Shown piece after piece: positions 1 to 13,627 of a stretch of DNA of 64,000 nucleotides. Each line of letters starts with the position of its first letter. Within the stretch, counting starts at the first letter, position 1. The notes under the pieces were generated by a model. That model worked only from the letters and a program-made list of their open reading frames with translations. It was not told the DNA's origin and searched no databases. This stretch comes from Mortierella sp. BCC40632 (Eukaryota > Mortierellomycota > Mortierellomycetes > Mortierellales > Mortierellaceae), in contig WAEK01000007.1 in NCBI GenBank assembly GCA_011634665.1, positions 2,700,501 through 2,764,500 of the forward strand, written 5' to 3'. Made by a program: the position numbers and the translations under genes.

Positions 1-1195
1 GGATGAATTATGGACGCTCACAAGCTCAGTATCCCTCTCCTTTTGGATGTACCCGTCCCGTATACTATTTCTAGCGGCGACGGATACGCTAGACATCAAA
101 AAAGGCGCGTGCATGCCCTTGAACTCTTTCATGTGTCTTATAGAGGCAGTAGACGGATCTAACCAATCGCATTTTGACTTGCTCTGGCACCAGACCCACG
201 CCCAAAGCGCCTTTTTCAAAGATGAATCAGATCTTTCAAGTCTTGAAAATTCAAAGCAGATAGAAAGAAAGAAAGAAAAAGGAAGAAAAGATATTAGTGA
301 GGAGCGCTTTCAGGATAGCAAAGTATCAACATAATCCGCGCTCCTAGATCCCCTGTGCGGAAAAAAGACGCGTAAAAAAAAATGCAGGAAACTCAATATG
401 GTACAGTTGACTCGGAGCCTCTCACTGCAGTGGTTGTCAATGGATGCAGGCTCTCAACTGTCATACGACTCGTCTTGCTAGCATAGGCAATACATACTTT
501 CTTAACTCTTTTATGGAGGAGGATGCCACCTGTACTACTCCTGCATTCACGTCCAGGTTGCAACTGGACTTTTTTTTTTTTTTTTTTTTTTTTTGTGCAA
601 TACGACTGTCAACGCTCTCATACTGTGCTCAGAAGTAGGGCTGTTTACAGAAATGTTCTAGCACTACAACGACCTAAAGTCTAGACTACGCCTGCCCGCT
701 CGTGTCTGGAGTACTGCAAGGAAGCAATGGATTGACTCCACACGCCCCATCTCCTCTTCTCTAGGGCAATGCTACTTGCACACTCGAGCTTTGCGGTATT
801 CAAACAGTCCCAAACGCAGCGTGGCATACTCAAAACAAAGCTGTGAAATGAAAAGGTCGTGAGCTACCTCGAAAGAGCGTAATCTCGAAGGAGCCGTCCG
901 GATACTAATGGAAAAATGATTTCTTTGTTGCAAAATGGTATGGAGTAATTAGGTCAAATTGATGCCTGAAGGTAACGGCTACTAGCACCTTATGATGCGG
1001 GATGGATAGTCTAGCAAAAACACATATCGCAGCGCACTTTTAATTGAACTTTTTTATCTTTCAATAGGACAAAATTCTAGACCAATATTTCTCTTACATC
1101 AATGATACTATTGCAATCTGAACCCAAATGCTCTTTTTGACATCAAGACTTTATCAGCAGTCCAGTGTGGTATATTGGACTCTATTCTGAATAGG
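1..1195. other. Intergenic, no gene seen
   Basis: No coding region can be supported. The stretch holds a T-tract of about 25 nt (570-594) and short open frames without family resemblance. It lies downstream of the minus-strand transporter ending at 1196. Confidence 0.6.
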
Positions 1196-3360
1196 CTAGC
1201 TCGTAGAATCTCTTTCATTAAGATCACTATCTGGATTCCTTGCCTTTGTGCGTCGGATTAAATAGGCCCAGGTTGAGGCGAACAAAGCTGAGAGAGCAAA
1301 CATCCCACCCGCATACATGATTGTTGGAAGAAAGTTGACATTCGGCTTGGACTCTCCTAGAGACATGCCGCTGATCCAAGATCCGCTTATTAATGCAACA
1401 CACGAACATCCATAAACAACTCCCAGAACGTTAGAGACCTGGGCAGGACCTATTTAAAAAATCATTCAAAACATTCAAGACATTGGGACCAAAGATAGAG
1501 ATGTACAGTTCCATGAGTGTTTGAGTCATCTAACCAAGTTCATAGGAATACAATGACCGCCTTGTCAACTTATCTTACCGTAGCTTTCTGCAACAATCAC
1601 AATCATGGATGTCGTGGTCCCTGAGAAAGCAATCCCATAGACGATTGCAAAGGTCAAATATACACCAAAGGATTTTGAGAAAGTCCAGAGCAAGAGTGTC
1701 GAAAGTGTAACCGTCCAGATGCTGGTAATGAATACTATGTCAGATGCGATCCAGTCTGCCATTAGCCCAGAAACAATCCTCGAGATAAATGACACTCCAT
1801 TGAACCACCCATTGATTGAGGCACCCATCTGTTTGGAGATACCGATGTGCGTGCTATACACTATAATGAAAATTTGCCAGAGTATCTGGTTAGTATGCCA
1901 TTCAAAGAAAGAAGGGAAGAAAGAAAGAAAGAAAGAAAAAAGAAAAAGAACAACATTTCGAATATACTCAAGAAAAGGAAAACCTACGCTCCATAAAGTA
2001 GATGGGAGTGAGATAAGCCATCGATAGACTGAACTGAAAACTGACCAGACAGGCAAACTTTGGCGATTTCATGAATGCTGGTATACTTATACTGAAGCTT
2101 CTACATTGCCTCTCTTGCTCGTGGTGTTCTGTCCTGGAGCACAACTGGTCCTGCTCAAAGAGCATCAGACTGGCAATACCGCTGTCATAAGAAGGGAAAG
2201 TACAATGACATTAATTAAGCAATATCACGATTACTGGAAAGATCAAATGCACTGGCATCGTGTCCGAGTGGATACATACCAGATCACAAAACTGTAAAGT
2301 CCAAGAGCTCGGAGAGCCCAGCGAACGCCGACCTTGTCAATCATGATTTGAGTCACTGGGGCTAAATAGAATCCTCCAAGTCCAGATCCTGAGGCTGCAA
2401 TTCCCAGAGCAAGCCCACGCTTCCGTTTAAACCAGTATGTCGGAGCTGCGATGGCCGAGAAATATGCAAGGGAGCCCCCGATTCCAAAAAGAATCCCATG
2501 TGACATATAGAGATGCCATACCTATGCTTTTGAGAACTACAATTCTTCAGAAGAGGAGGAGAGGAGAGGAGAGAGACGATGAAAAGTGCAAAATTCTTGT
2601 GAAGTATTACCTGTGTGGCAAATGAAGCCAGAACTAACGCCAGAGCCATAATTAGGGCCCCAATTCCGGCAGTGGCCCTATATCCTATCCGATCTGAGAC
2701 ACTCCCGACCATGAATCCGACCAAATAAGTCGTTGACGAACCAATGGTTCCGATAAGTGCGATCGACGAAGGACTCGTTCCAGGGTACGAATGAAGGTAC
2801 TCTTGCACAAAAACTCCAAAGATGAACTCAGTTGGTGCAAATGCAAATGTCTGAATCAGAACCGAGGCAACAACCACAAGCCATGCTTTCCATCCGCTAT
2901 CCAGAACCGGATCCTGAATGGACACTGGTCTACTTGTGTCGATCCTCGGGATCCGGTCAAGTAAGAACTCTTTACCCTGCGAAAGAGACTCAAGATCAGA
3001 TTTGTCTATCGGTAGCCTTGCCGTGGTAGCGGTAGCAGAAGATGAACTCGATATTGGGGTATGCGAATTTGATCGCTCGAGATCACAAGAACTAACATTC
3101 AATACCAAAGGATTAGCGAGTGATACTGTGGGTCGCTGTACCGCCCCAACAGTCTCGAGGCCATGCTCACTCTCCGAGATGAAGTTCCGGTCCTGTTGCT
3201 CCAGCGTAGCTTTTTGTCGCTGTTGGTCCCTCCATCGATGGGTCCACGCAGCTAGAGATGGAATACGCTTGGTCCATGTAGAAAAGGAAGGTAGCATCCC
3301 TTTCCAGGCGGTGCATCGACGTCGGGCGACAGTGAAGATGTTGAGTTTGGTGCTGGCCAC
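1196..3360 (-). CDS. MFS monocarboxylate-type transporter, copy 1
   Basis: Predicted 573-residue plasma-membrane transporter of the major facilitator superfamily, monocarboxylate porter (MCT/SLC16-like) branch. Five exons fit in frame with consensus splice sites: 3360-2611, 2521-2280, 2181-1988, 1860-1579 and 1449-1196. A hydrophilic N-terminus of about 150 residues precedes the first membrane segment, which carries the family's entry motif (SGWKAWLVV) followed by FAPTEFIFGVF. Further segments include GSSTTYLVGFMVG and the cytosolic SDRIGYR turn, matching the MFS loop 2-3 signature. The next gene on the same strand is a paralogue with the same intron after the sixth helix. The substrate is unknown: fungal members include pyruvate/lactate, riboflavin and orphan carriers. 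The region joined by exon 3 (cytosolic central loop) is the least certain part. Confidence 0.85.
1905..1955. repeat. AAAG-type microsatellite in transporter intron
   Basis: A purine run of AAAG/AAGA units lies inside the intron between exons 3 and 4 of the minus-strand transporter. On the coding strand it forms the pyrimidine-rich part of the intron. Confidence 0.7.
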
Positions 3361-4324
3361 TGGAGGGAAGTGTCACAGAAAAGGATAGAGAAATAAGTTG
3401 GGCTTGGGGGGAGGGGGAGGAAGGGAAGGGAGAAAAGTGGCTTCTTCACTGCTCTGGCCAACGTTGGAAGATAACCCCACATGCACCGTCGAGACGGAGA
3501 CCCACAAGGCATCCCAGAACTCCCTGATCATCAGTGACTTTGCCTTCCCTTGATGACTGGCCTCACAGTCAGGCTTCAAGCAAAAGACCTGCTGCTGCAG
3601 GGATGCAGGCTCATGGCAAGCAGACTCTCCTTTCTGGGCATGTCCCACCCCTCTGCTCCTCAGTCCTACCTGCGAAAACTGAATTTAGCGACTCCTCCCC
3701 CTCCTCCTTTCCCCTTGCTCTTGGTTTCGGAGGCTGGAAGGATATCGCTTGTGTTGTCTCTGTCTGCATAAAGCATAGGCTTGACTGTATTTTCTGTGTC
3801 TTTTGGTGAAGGCAGATTGAAATGCATTCCGAGGATGTCCCGTTTGTGCTACGGCTGTGTTCGACGGATGATCGCCCTTGGGCTTGGGTCCTTTTTAAAA
3901 GGAAGAGAGAGGTTCCGTAATAGGATGATCGTCCATCTGGTGGGCCATTTCTCAGCGCTCAATCCTATGGTGTAACATGATGGTTGTCTTCTGGTGTGCC
4001 ACTTTTCAGTACCATGCCCAACGGTGGAAGAAAAAATTTGGAGAAAGGTCTCGGAGTGAAGTTGCGGAAAGGTATAGGGGTGGCAGGTGTCGAGATCAAC
4101 CAAGTCCTGCAGGACCAGAGCAAACTTAGGGATGTTCTCATGGAGGGAGATCATTTGGCCATCGTCTAGCGATATATTTTATTGGGAGAAGACTTCCCTG
4201 CTTGGTATTCTATAAATGTGATAATGAGCTGGCATTCAGTAGCCGGGTGGTGGATTGTCCGAGGAATAATGGGTATAATAAATAGAGTAGATAGCCGAAA
4301 GCAGCTCATGCAGCGGCTTTTCGC
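3361..4324. other. Intergenic between tandem transporters
   Basis: This holds the upstream region of transporter copy 1, with CT/GA-rich stretches at 3395-3440, and the 3' flank of copy 2. No coding region can be supported. Confidence 0.5.
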
Positions 4325-6080
4325 CTAGCGTCTGGCCTCATTGATGCCTGCACGCGCCTCGGTTGCAGCTGCCTCCGCCGCCTCCGCCGCTGCTACTGCA
4401 CGCTTCTTGCTTTTGGCCATTCGTCGAAAGAAGACCCAGATGGTGATGCACAGGGCGCCAAGGAGCAATGTTCCTCCTGCTGTCATGATCACAGGCAGGT
4501 ACGTGATGTTGGGCTTTGTCGAGTCGAGGATGACTCCTGCAACAGGAGCACCAGCAAGCATACCAATGCCCCCTGCTGCATACATGAAGCCAATCACTGT
4601 CGAGAGTTGGTGTGCTCCGAATGTCTCTGAGACAACGAGAGGGACAAGAGAGACGTAGCCCCCAGCAAAGAACCCATAGACAATTGCAAAGCCCAAGTAC
4701 ATCCCGAAAGACTTGGACAAGGTCCACAGGATTAGAACGGATCCTGCAGCAACCCAGGCACAAACGCTGACAACAAGCGTCTTGGGAAGTTTGTCTGCTG
4801 CATATCCAAGCACAATTCTGCCTAGGCAAGACGCGCCGCTAGAAATGCCAGCAATCAACGCACCATTCTCAGCTGTGAGACCGATGAACAAGCTGTAGGC
4901 TACAACACGAACAGAAGCCTTGATTAGTAAACAAGTTAATAAGGAGTGTGTACAAGAGAAACCAACGTAAGAGGCGATTGACCATCTGCTTACTTTGGAA
5001 GTAGTACATGGGAATAAGGAAGCCGATCGACGCAGCAAGCTCAGCAAAAGTAAGAGACAGAAACTGGAGATCCTTGAAAACTTTGAGCTCAGCAAAGAAT
5101 CCAGCCATGCCTTTAACTTTCTCTTGCCCTTTGACCTTGGGCGAAAGTTTCTCGGAGAGCTGGCCAAGTTCAGCGTCCGAGATGGCGGGGGCGGGCTCGG
5201 GAACCTTCTTGCCAATGCGTCGTTCAGTAATCATGAAACTTGCTGCTCCGCTAAAATACCCAGAGGATCGTAGAAAAAAATTCAGAAACAAAGAAAGTAT
5301 TTGTCGGCGTAAACAACGTTATTAATGGGTTTGTCCAAGAAAAAGAATCAAAGTTTTCACAGGATACAGAAAGTTAAAAATTCCTTACCAAATAATGATA
5401 CAGAAGAGAGCCAACGCTCGTAGAGTCCAACTCGCACCGACAGCATCCATCAGGGCCTGAGTAGCGGGCGCAAGTCCAAGACCACCCAGACCGGTGCCGC
5501 TCACGGCTAGGCCAAGAGCAAGTCCTCGCTTGGCGTCGAACCAGTAGGATGGTGCGCCAATCGCTGGGTAGTAGACCAAAGAGGCACCCGCACCAAAGAG
5601 GACACCTTGAGTCAAGTAAAGTTGCCACACTTGAGTTGCAAACGAGGCAAGTACTAGTGAGATTCCCATTACTGCTGTTCCCAACAGGGCCGTAAAACGA
5701 TATCCAAACTTGTCGGCAGTGGCTCCACTCACAAACCCTGCAAAGTATGTGGTGCTGGAGCCTAACGTTCCGATGAAAGCGATTGAGCCGTGTGACGCCG
5801 AGGGATACATGATCATGTAATGGTGCTCGAAGATTCCGAAAATATATTCCGTGGGAGCGAAGCAAAAGGTATGGATCAAGAAACTGCCAAGAACGACCAA
5901 CCATGCTCGAACTCCACCGTCCGGAGCCCTGTCAGAAAGATCGACTAAGGTCGGACTCTGGGAAACTTCGAGGATGGACGGGGCTGACGACTTTACTTCG
6001 AGGGAATGGGCAGGAATGATGTCGCAGGAGCTCCGTGGGGTCTCCTCGACACCACCAGAGGTAACCGTGGTTCGGGCCAT
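4325..6080 (-). CDS. MFS monocarboxylate-type transporter, copy 2
   Basis: Predicted 507-residue MFS transporter, paralogous to the gene at 1196-3360. Three exons join in frame: 6080-5389, 5250-4994 and 4899-4325. The start is the ATG at 6080; the frame stays open upstream but has no earlier ATG. The first helix follows the MCT entry motif (DGGVRAWLVV), and FAPTEYIFGIF and GSSTTYFAGFV match copy 1 almost residue for residue. The central cytosolic loop is charged (KVKGQEKVKG), and the second half contains LTAENGALIAGISSGA and LGRIVLGYAADKLPK. The C-terminus ends in an alanine/glutamate-rich cytosolic tail. Compared with copy 1, the N-terminal extension is shorter and two introns are absent, which suggests an old tandem duplication. 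The substrate cannot be told from sequence. Confidence 0.88.
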
Positions 6081-9000
6081 GTTTTTAGATCTCACTTCAG
6101 GGTACGGGATTGGCTGGTGATACAATACTTCGTCTTGCAGGAACTGCGCCCAGGGTTACGATGGCACCAACAGCGGGAGGGGGACAGGGGATAGGGGAGA
6201 GGGGAGGGATGGGATGGGAGTGGGGAGGAAGGCAGGGAATGAGGAATAGTCTACTTTCTCGAGCAATGGCCGCAGACTCATTTAAAGATTTTTGCAGCTG
6301 TATGCCCCAGACTGTTTCTCTGGTACGTTCGACACTGACCTAAGGTTTAGACAAGGCCAGAGTAACAGCCGATTCAGTCTCCTCTTCGGTCTTTCGATTC
6401 GTGCTGCAGCCCGCCTCACTCTGGCCTGACATTAAACTCTGTCAGCTGGCATTGGTTTCCGCAACATCCTCGGTCGAGAAAGTTTGTACTTGTCTAAATG
6501 AGGAAGCGCTGTAAAAATCATCGCCCTCCTATTCTCCAAATCCTCTGCATGTATCCAAGATGAGCGATGGACTACAACAACCATCTCGAAGCTACCCTAT
6601 GGTAAACACAGGAGTACACAACACCTGCCAAAGCGGCGAGTCATCGTTTGTGGCCCCGCGCCCGGACACTCCTAGGAAGCACGACATTCCCAGGAAAATA
6701 CGGTGCACACGTTCCTGCGCCTCCTTTGAGCCACGGACAATGGCCTGGACAGAAAGGAACATGATTGCTCGTTTAGGAAAGAGAAGGTCTGATCTCCCAC
6801 GCTCAGTCATTCTTACCAGTCCACTCGTGGCGCCATGAAATACACAGAGGCAAGGGGCGGGAGTAAAAAAGGATCGGAGAAATCGGGGTCTCAACTTTTG
6901 TGCTTTTCCTCTCCCCAGGGTGACTCGATGTACTGTAGACGATTGTAACCCGTCCAGTTCAAGGTATTACAAAAGGCAGCCAACACGCAATGATAAAGAT
7001 CTGCTTACACTCAGGCTTTCAGTCTGACAGTCGAGCGAGCACGTTGGGTTTCTCATGGACTGGAGCAAGAGTGGTAAGACAGCAGAGAAAGAGAAGAATA
7101 GTAGCGAATTGGTTTTTCGAGATCATTGTCTCTTTGATTTCATCACCATCTTGTGAACTGCCAAGAATGTGGGTCAGCGGGTTTGCTAGGAAGACATAGT
7201 CCTTAGTCCATGTGTCTTCTTGTGGATAGACCACATCCACTCAATGTACCTATGTTATCTAAGAGTAGAACTAGCCACCTGGCTCTTTGCACTAGCCATG
7301 TTCTATACCTTTCGTTTGGTAGAAAAAACTGCGGCCGATTGATGACATTGAACTAGACGTTGGAAAGGGGTACAGGTGCACATAGGGGGGATGGCACAAG
7401 AGCCGTAGTTTATTGCAAATCAAGATGTCGTCTCCAATGGAAGACTCGGGTGTATCCTTATCAAGCATTAGGAATGATGCGAAACCTGATAGATTATTCT
7501 GGAGAGTTAGCTCGAGGGTGCTACTTATTTGAGCTGATAGTGAGAACACTTTCTGTATCGGAGATGTAGTCTGATTGTGCATTACCAGTGAGCAAGTGAT
7601 TCAAGACTCTGCGAGACTCGCCGTTGTTGCTGTGGCGCTTCAAGCTGGAAAAGCAATAGACAAAACTACCTCCTAATTTAGAGATTGTAGTCGAGCAGGC
7701 CTCTTAGAATGAGTTGATTAGAAAAGTAGGGTTGACGAAGGATTCCGACTTGGTCCTAGCCGGGTCTTTACATGATACAAGATGAGAGTCTCCCTGGAGG
7801 ATTTGTGCAAGCTCTGCCCTTTTCTTGCTTCATGAAAACTGATGGGACATTTGACGGCATCCTCTTCTGAAAACCTCACTCTCTTACTCTCGCTTCTCAA
7901 GTATCGGGATGGCGAGGCAGAGACGTTGGATACTGCTGAGGAGCAAGTGCAACCAATCACTATGCAAAAGGACAAAGCTATAAGACGTAACAACGGACCT
8001 TATTCCATTAGGGTTGCGGATTAAGAATGAATCTCTGTAGAGAGATGGACACAGCAGCAGACCGCATTTGAAGGCAGTTATCTATGCTAATGACCGCTAC
8101 GCATGGAGTCGTCTAATGATAACATGGCATTTTTTAACAGGAAGCAATAGTGAAGCGCCGGGAGAGTTTTTTTTGAGGGAATTTAGTCGAAACTACATTG
8201 CATAGCTGGAGGTTGATTGCGGATAGAGGCAATTAGGCGTAGAAGCCCTCCCTCTCTAAGAAGTTGTTCGACACTATTCTACAGAGAAGTGTGCATGGTC
8301 AATTTGAGAGTCACAAGGGGAACTTCATCCATGCATGTGGTTGAGGCACCACTTGGAAAAAAATGAAAAACTATGCATCAATAGACTGTGACCCCCCCCC
8401 ATATTAGGTCCTAGGCGTGCTCTACTCCAATGCTCTGAAGAGCAGATACACTCATTGGCATGAGCGTCCAAAGACAAAGTTTTTCACAGGGGCAGGGTGG
8501 GACAAGGAAGGGTCGGCTGATTGCATAACAAGATTGTTTGATCCATTTCGCTGCGGCAAAGGATCATGGCTGGAGATTCCAAGGATTGGCAGATGGAACG
8601 AGCACCTGGAGAGATGAGCCATAGATCAAACTTCCCAGTAATCCTCCTCGCTTTGGCCTTTCGTTTAATCTACGAGGCCCAGACAAGATCGATGCCAGAG
8701 CAGAGAATCTTGGGGATCCAGGGGTATTCGGGACTCGAGTCAGTGCCCTCTTTATTTCCTGTCAGCAAAAAACTTGGGACAAGCCCCATGTGGCTATCTC
8801 TGCCTGAACCGCTGAATTCGGATCAAAACGCTCACTTCCCCACACTTCGACCTCATTCCGCATCCCTTGTTTGCAGAATCGGCCCCCCCTTTCCGATCAG
8901 TCTCGGGATCCATTGACCTCAGCCCTCCGCTACCAACAGCGAATGCTCTAATCGCTTGTCCAACCCCTGCTCCCTTTCATTTGACGTACTCAAAAGTATC

Positions 9001-9179
9001 ACATTGACAGGTACTTTGAAATGGATCACTCTCGCGCTCTCTTTTCTTTCGCAGGAGAGCAGCAAGCAAAGTGGTGAAGAAGTGGCTCCTGAGCTGTGTT
9101 CATATTGCTTCTTGGTCATTTTCTTGGAATATTTTCTGATCTGTATCTATTTGGGATGTATGATTGAATTTCCATAGTC
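6081..9179. other. Long intergenic region
   Basis: About 3.1 kb between divergently transcribed copy 2 transporter and CLU1. Short open frames of 60-116 codons exist on both strands but none shows a recognisable domain or exon pattern. It must contain both promoters. A C-run lies at 8393-8400. Confidence 0.5.
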
Positions 9180-12100
9180 ATGACTGACCAAACTCCTGAG
9201 CAAACTGTGCCTGAGCCAGGCGTTGCTGCCGAACAAGACGTGCAAGGTTCGTTGAGCCCCCTATTTCGGACCGTGTGTCTGATTTGTTCCACACTGACTA
9301 AGACCTTTTTCTTTGTACAATATGTATTTACTTGGATCTATACTGTAGCCATCGAAGAGGCTGGCGCCGAGGAGTTCTATCAAATCACCATTAATCTTCC
9401 GAACAAGAGCGGCAAGGTCCAGGTGATTGTATGTCCGGTTCTCTCGTCGATCCAGTATACTAAACAAGGATTAAGATCCCAGACTGTTCAGTGATTGTGA
9501 TTGCGTAAATGTGGTTCAAGTGAACTGATCACAAAGCCCCATTGTTCTTTTCTAGGCGAGCCCTCGCGAAGCGATCCAGGATGTACGCCAGTCGATAGTT
9601 GAATCTACGGAAACCTGCATCCACTCATGCTTTTCTTTGGCCTTCAATGGAGTCAAACTTAACGACTTTATGGAGTTGGGAGATGTCGAGGGTATCACGC
9701 CTGACAGTGAACTCGATCTTATCTTGAGTAAGTTGTGTAACTATTCAGAAAGAGGTACTTTTGCTTGTTCGAATCATTTTCTTACCTCAAGTCCTTTTAT
9801 GAAATTATAGACAACTATACTGAACGCGAGGCCCGAATTCATGTCAACCGACTCCGCGATTTGCTCGCTGGACCTGCCAAGCTGAACGTTAATGCTGTAG
9901 GAGTTGATCCATCAATGTCATTTTTGTCCACAGTATCGGGACCTGTCGGTAAGCTTGGTATACTTTATCACTTTAAGCCAAAGGATAATTGCTCTCCTAC
10001 ATATTACTAACCAGTTCTATGGGTCTTCCTGCTAAAAATCTGTCTCTAGAGGAAGCACCAGTTGACAACTCAACTTATGAGAAGGCACCAACCACCGTGT
10101 TCTCCAAATATGATTTGAAGGCGCCTGCTCGTCTCTCAGAGTTTGTCCCTCGCGGACTGGAAAGGACGCCTGTTCAGTGTGTTAAGAGCATTGCGCTCTC
10201 TGGATGGAACCCACCTCCACACCACCTCCGTCTCCGTGGCGATCTTATGTACCTGATTGTCACAACACTGGAGGGTGAGACCGTCCAAATCACTTCCACA
10301 GCAACTGGGTTCCACGTTAACAAGTCAACCTCTAACCACTTTGACCCATCGCCCAGGACCGACGCAAAGGCCGCTAATGATCATTCTTTGATCGTGCTGT
10401 TGGAGAAGGTCTCGCCGATGTTTGCCACCAACTTCAAGAAGTTGCAAGAGTTCATCACTCGTCACCATATGCTCGAGGTGCTTCCTGTCACGACAGCACA
10501 GCCTGCTTACCCTTGGGCGATCCAATCTACCCCTCATACATTTGATCCTACTCGACCCACGGAAGCTTACCTCAACTATGGCACAGACTCTGTCGACAGC
10601 CTGCGTGACTGGAACGATGAGCTTCAATCACATCGCGAGTTGCCCCGTGGCAACTTGCAGGAGAAGGTGATGCGCGACCGGTTCTTGAACAAGATCAATG
10701 CTGATTTTGCAGAGGCAGCTGTTCGCGGTGCGATGGATGTGGTCAACGGCAACGTTGTGCCCCTGAACCCTCTTGAGCCAGAAGAGTCTCATATGTATGT
10801 GTATAATAACATCTTCTTCAGCAAGGGATTCGATGGCCGCAACACATTTGAGAAGTTGGGTGGTGACGAGGCCGCCCATGTTGCAACCGGCAAGGATCTG
10901 GAAGGTGTGCGTACCTTGAACACTGTCGATGTTGAAGGTCTGTATACGTTGGGTACAGTTGTGGTCGACTACAAGGGTGTTCGTGTTGTGGCTCAGTCAA
11001 TTGTTCCAGGTATCTTCCGACAGCAGGAGGAATCCTCCATTGTCTATGGCTCCATTGACAATGGCCCCCAGGTCAAGTCGGACGAAAAGTTCCACGAAAT
11101 TCTTGGACAGGCTGCCAAGGCTCTTCATCTGGCTGAACATGCTGTGGAGGATGGTGAGGGCAAGACGACTAACCTTTGGACCTCCTACGACACCAAGGGA
11201 TTGATGGGAGCAGATGGCCGTCGGTACCTGCTTGACCTCTACCGCCTGAATCCTGTTGATGTCGAATTTTTGGAGAAGGATGTTCCCGCCAAGGACGGCA
11301 TGCCTGAGTACCCACATAAGCTTACATTGCTGAGACCTGAGCTTATGATGCTCTTCTGGGAGCACAAGCTTCGTACATGGATTCAGGAGCGTGCCGCCGA
11401 AATCCAGAAGCGCGCTGAGGAGAAGAAGGCTGCTCTGCCAAAGTCAGAGACTGAGGCAGATGACAAGGCCCAGGCCGAGAAGAAGGAGGAAGGCAAAACG
11501 GAGGCAAAGACCGAAGGAGGTGATAGCAAGGACGCGGATGCAGCTCCTGCCAAGGAATCAAGCCCAGAAGATGATGTTAATATCTTGGACTTTGATCTCT
11601 CCTTTAACGTTGACGTCTTTACATCTGTCAAGACCCCTGAGGCCAACAAGGAAAAGAAGACGGAACAAGAGAACGTTGTCCGCGAGGCCTCAAAGTTCCT
11701 CCGGGAGAATGTCATTGCTATTCTTTATTTTTTTTTTTTTTCCTCTTGTGATGACTGATTGGTTGTTATTGGTGCTTAGTACATATACTTTCTTGTTTGA
11801 TGTGTCTAACATTGGGTTCTGGTTTCCTGCGGTTCAATAGCTTCAAGATTTTATGGCCTACATCGTGTCGCCTATCGATGGCGGTTCGCTGACCAAGGCC
11901 ATGCATCGCCGTGGTATTAACATGAGATATCTTGGACAAATTGCCACCTTGGCCAAGGAGAGCAACGAGCTTGCGTTGACACACATCAACTTCCTGGCCA
12001 TGCAGGAGATGGTTGTCAGAGCTGTTAAGCGTATTATCCGCGGTCTTGTTCGTGGTTTGCCTACGACTCATATCCCTGACTGCATTGCTCATGTTCTTAA

Positions 12101-13627
12101 CTGCCTGTTGGGTCATGAGCTGAACTCCAGTCCTGTTGCCACCTTGGCGAAAGACAACCATGCCTATGTGTCGCTTACGCCAGAGAAGCTGCGCAAGGAT
12201 GTCCATGATGAAGTGTTGCTGCGCTACCGTTTCCAGCTTCCTAATGGATTCATCGAGAGTATGTCGAAGGAAAAGAAGATTCCTCTTTTGAGAGAGGTAT
12301 GTCTCCGTTCGGGTATCCAGATCGAGGCCCGTGACTATCTCTTTGCATCCAACGCTGAGTCTTCCACCTCGGAATCGCCCGTTGCAAACACGACAGAGGC
12401 CACCAGTCCTGTTGGAAAGAAGGGTGCCAAGCAGGACAAGACTGAAAAGCAGTCGCGTAAAGCGACCAAGTCAAAGAAGCGTGCCACGACCTTTGAGCCT
12501 CAGGATATCCTGACACTTCTTCCTTTGGTCAAGCAAGCTTCTACCAAGTCTAGCTACGCTGATGAGGCATTTGAGGCTGGCAAGACCAGTCTGGCTCAGG
12601 GACACCGTCAGCTTGGCCTCGAGTTGCTTCTGGAGTCGCTCGCATTGCATGAGCAGACTTATGGATTCCTTCACCCAGAGACAGCAAGATGCTACCAGGC
12701 GTTGGCCATGATCTATTATCATTCGGATGATAAGGAGACGGCTCTTGAGTTCCAACGCAAGGCCGTAATTGTCTCTGAGCGCACCTTGGGAGTTGACAGT
12801 CCCGAAGCTCTTCACAACTACTTGAACCTTGGTCTCTTCGAACATGCTGCTGGTCGCTCATTAACGGCTCTCAAGTACCTGAAGCACGCGATTCAATACT
12901 GGGACTTGATCTATGGCAAGAACCATCCCGACTCTGCAACAGCTGACAACAACGTTGCCGTGATGCTGCAGTCACTTCAGGACTTTGACATGTCGCTCAA
13001 GTTTTTCGTGCGTGCCAAGGAGACCCAAGAACAGGCCCACGGTGGAGACCACGTCATCCTCGCTAGTTGCCACCACGTCCTCGCTAAGGCCTTTGCCCTG
13101 AAGGGAGATTTCGAGACAGCAATCAAGGAGGAGCAGCTTGCTCACGACATGTTCATGGAGAAGGTAAGCCTAGTCGTATGTTTCATCATCCAATTTTATG
13201 TCCACTCTGGAGTATGATGTCTGACCACTATTCAATTGTACTTGCTTCTCAACAGGTTGGAGCCGAGGACATGAGGACTAAGGACGCCGCTCTGTGGTTG
13301 AAGGAGCTCAAGAACACAGCCGAGTTCAACGCTCATCAGGCACAGTATGAGAAGGCAGTTCATGATCTTCAGCACCACCAGCAGTTGCCTCCATCCGGAA
13401 AGGCGACATCCCTGTCGGCAGCGGCAGCAGCGGCAGCAGCGAGCAACAAGATTGCGATGACTGAGGCTGCGATCCGGGCGGCCAATGCTGAGGCACAGGT
13501 CGGATCAAGGGGTCACCTCTCGTTGAATGAGCTGATGGATTATATTAATAGCCAGGGTCCCGCTACCCCCGGAACCAAGGGCAGGAAGGCCAAGGCTAAC
13601 TCTTCCAAACGTACCAACAAGAAGTAA
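9180..13627 (+). CDS. CLU1: Clustered mitochondria protein Clu1/Tif31
   Basis: Predicted 1,270-residue cytosolic RNA-binding protein needed for normal mitochondrial distribution and reported to associate with eIF3 in yeast; the family's usual length is about 1,280. Seven exons join in frame: 9180-9246, 9349-9428, 9556-9727, 9811-9948, 10050-11710, 11841-13163 and 13256-13627. The order of domains is as expected: an N-terminal ubiquitin-like region in the first small exons (YQITINLPNKSGKVQV), the CLU domain with YLLDLYRLNPVDVEFLEKD, a lysine/glutamate-rich linker, the RGINMRYLGQIA block, then TPR repeats (HPETARCYQALAMIYY, HPDSATADNNVAVML), and a basic C-terminal tail. The intron after 11710 has an unusual GTCATT donor and holds a T-tract. 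The start ATG leads directly into the first small exon. Confidence 0.95.

Noticed and set aside
6592..6894. 100-codon minus-strand open frame
   Set aside because: No domain, no signal peptide and no splice context; the length is within chance for this composition.
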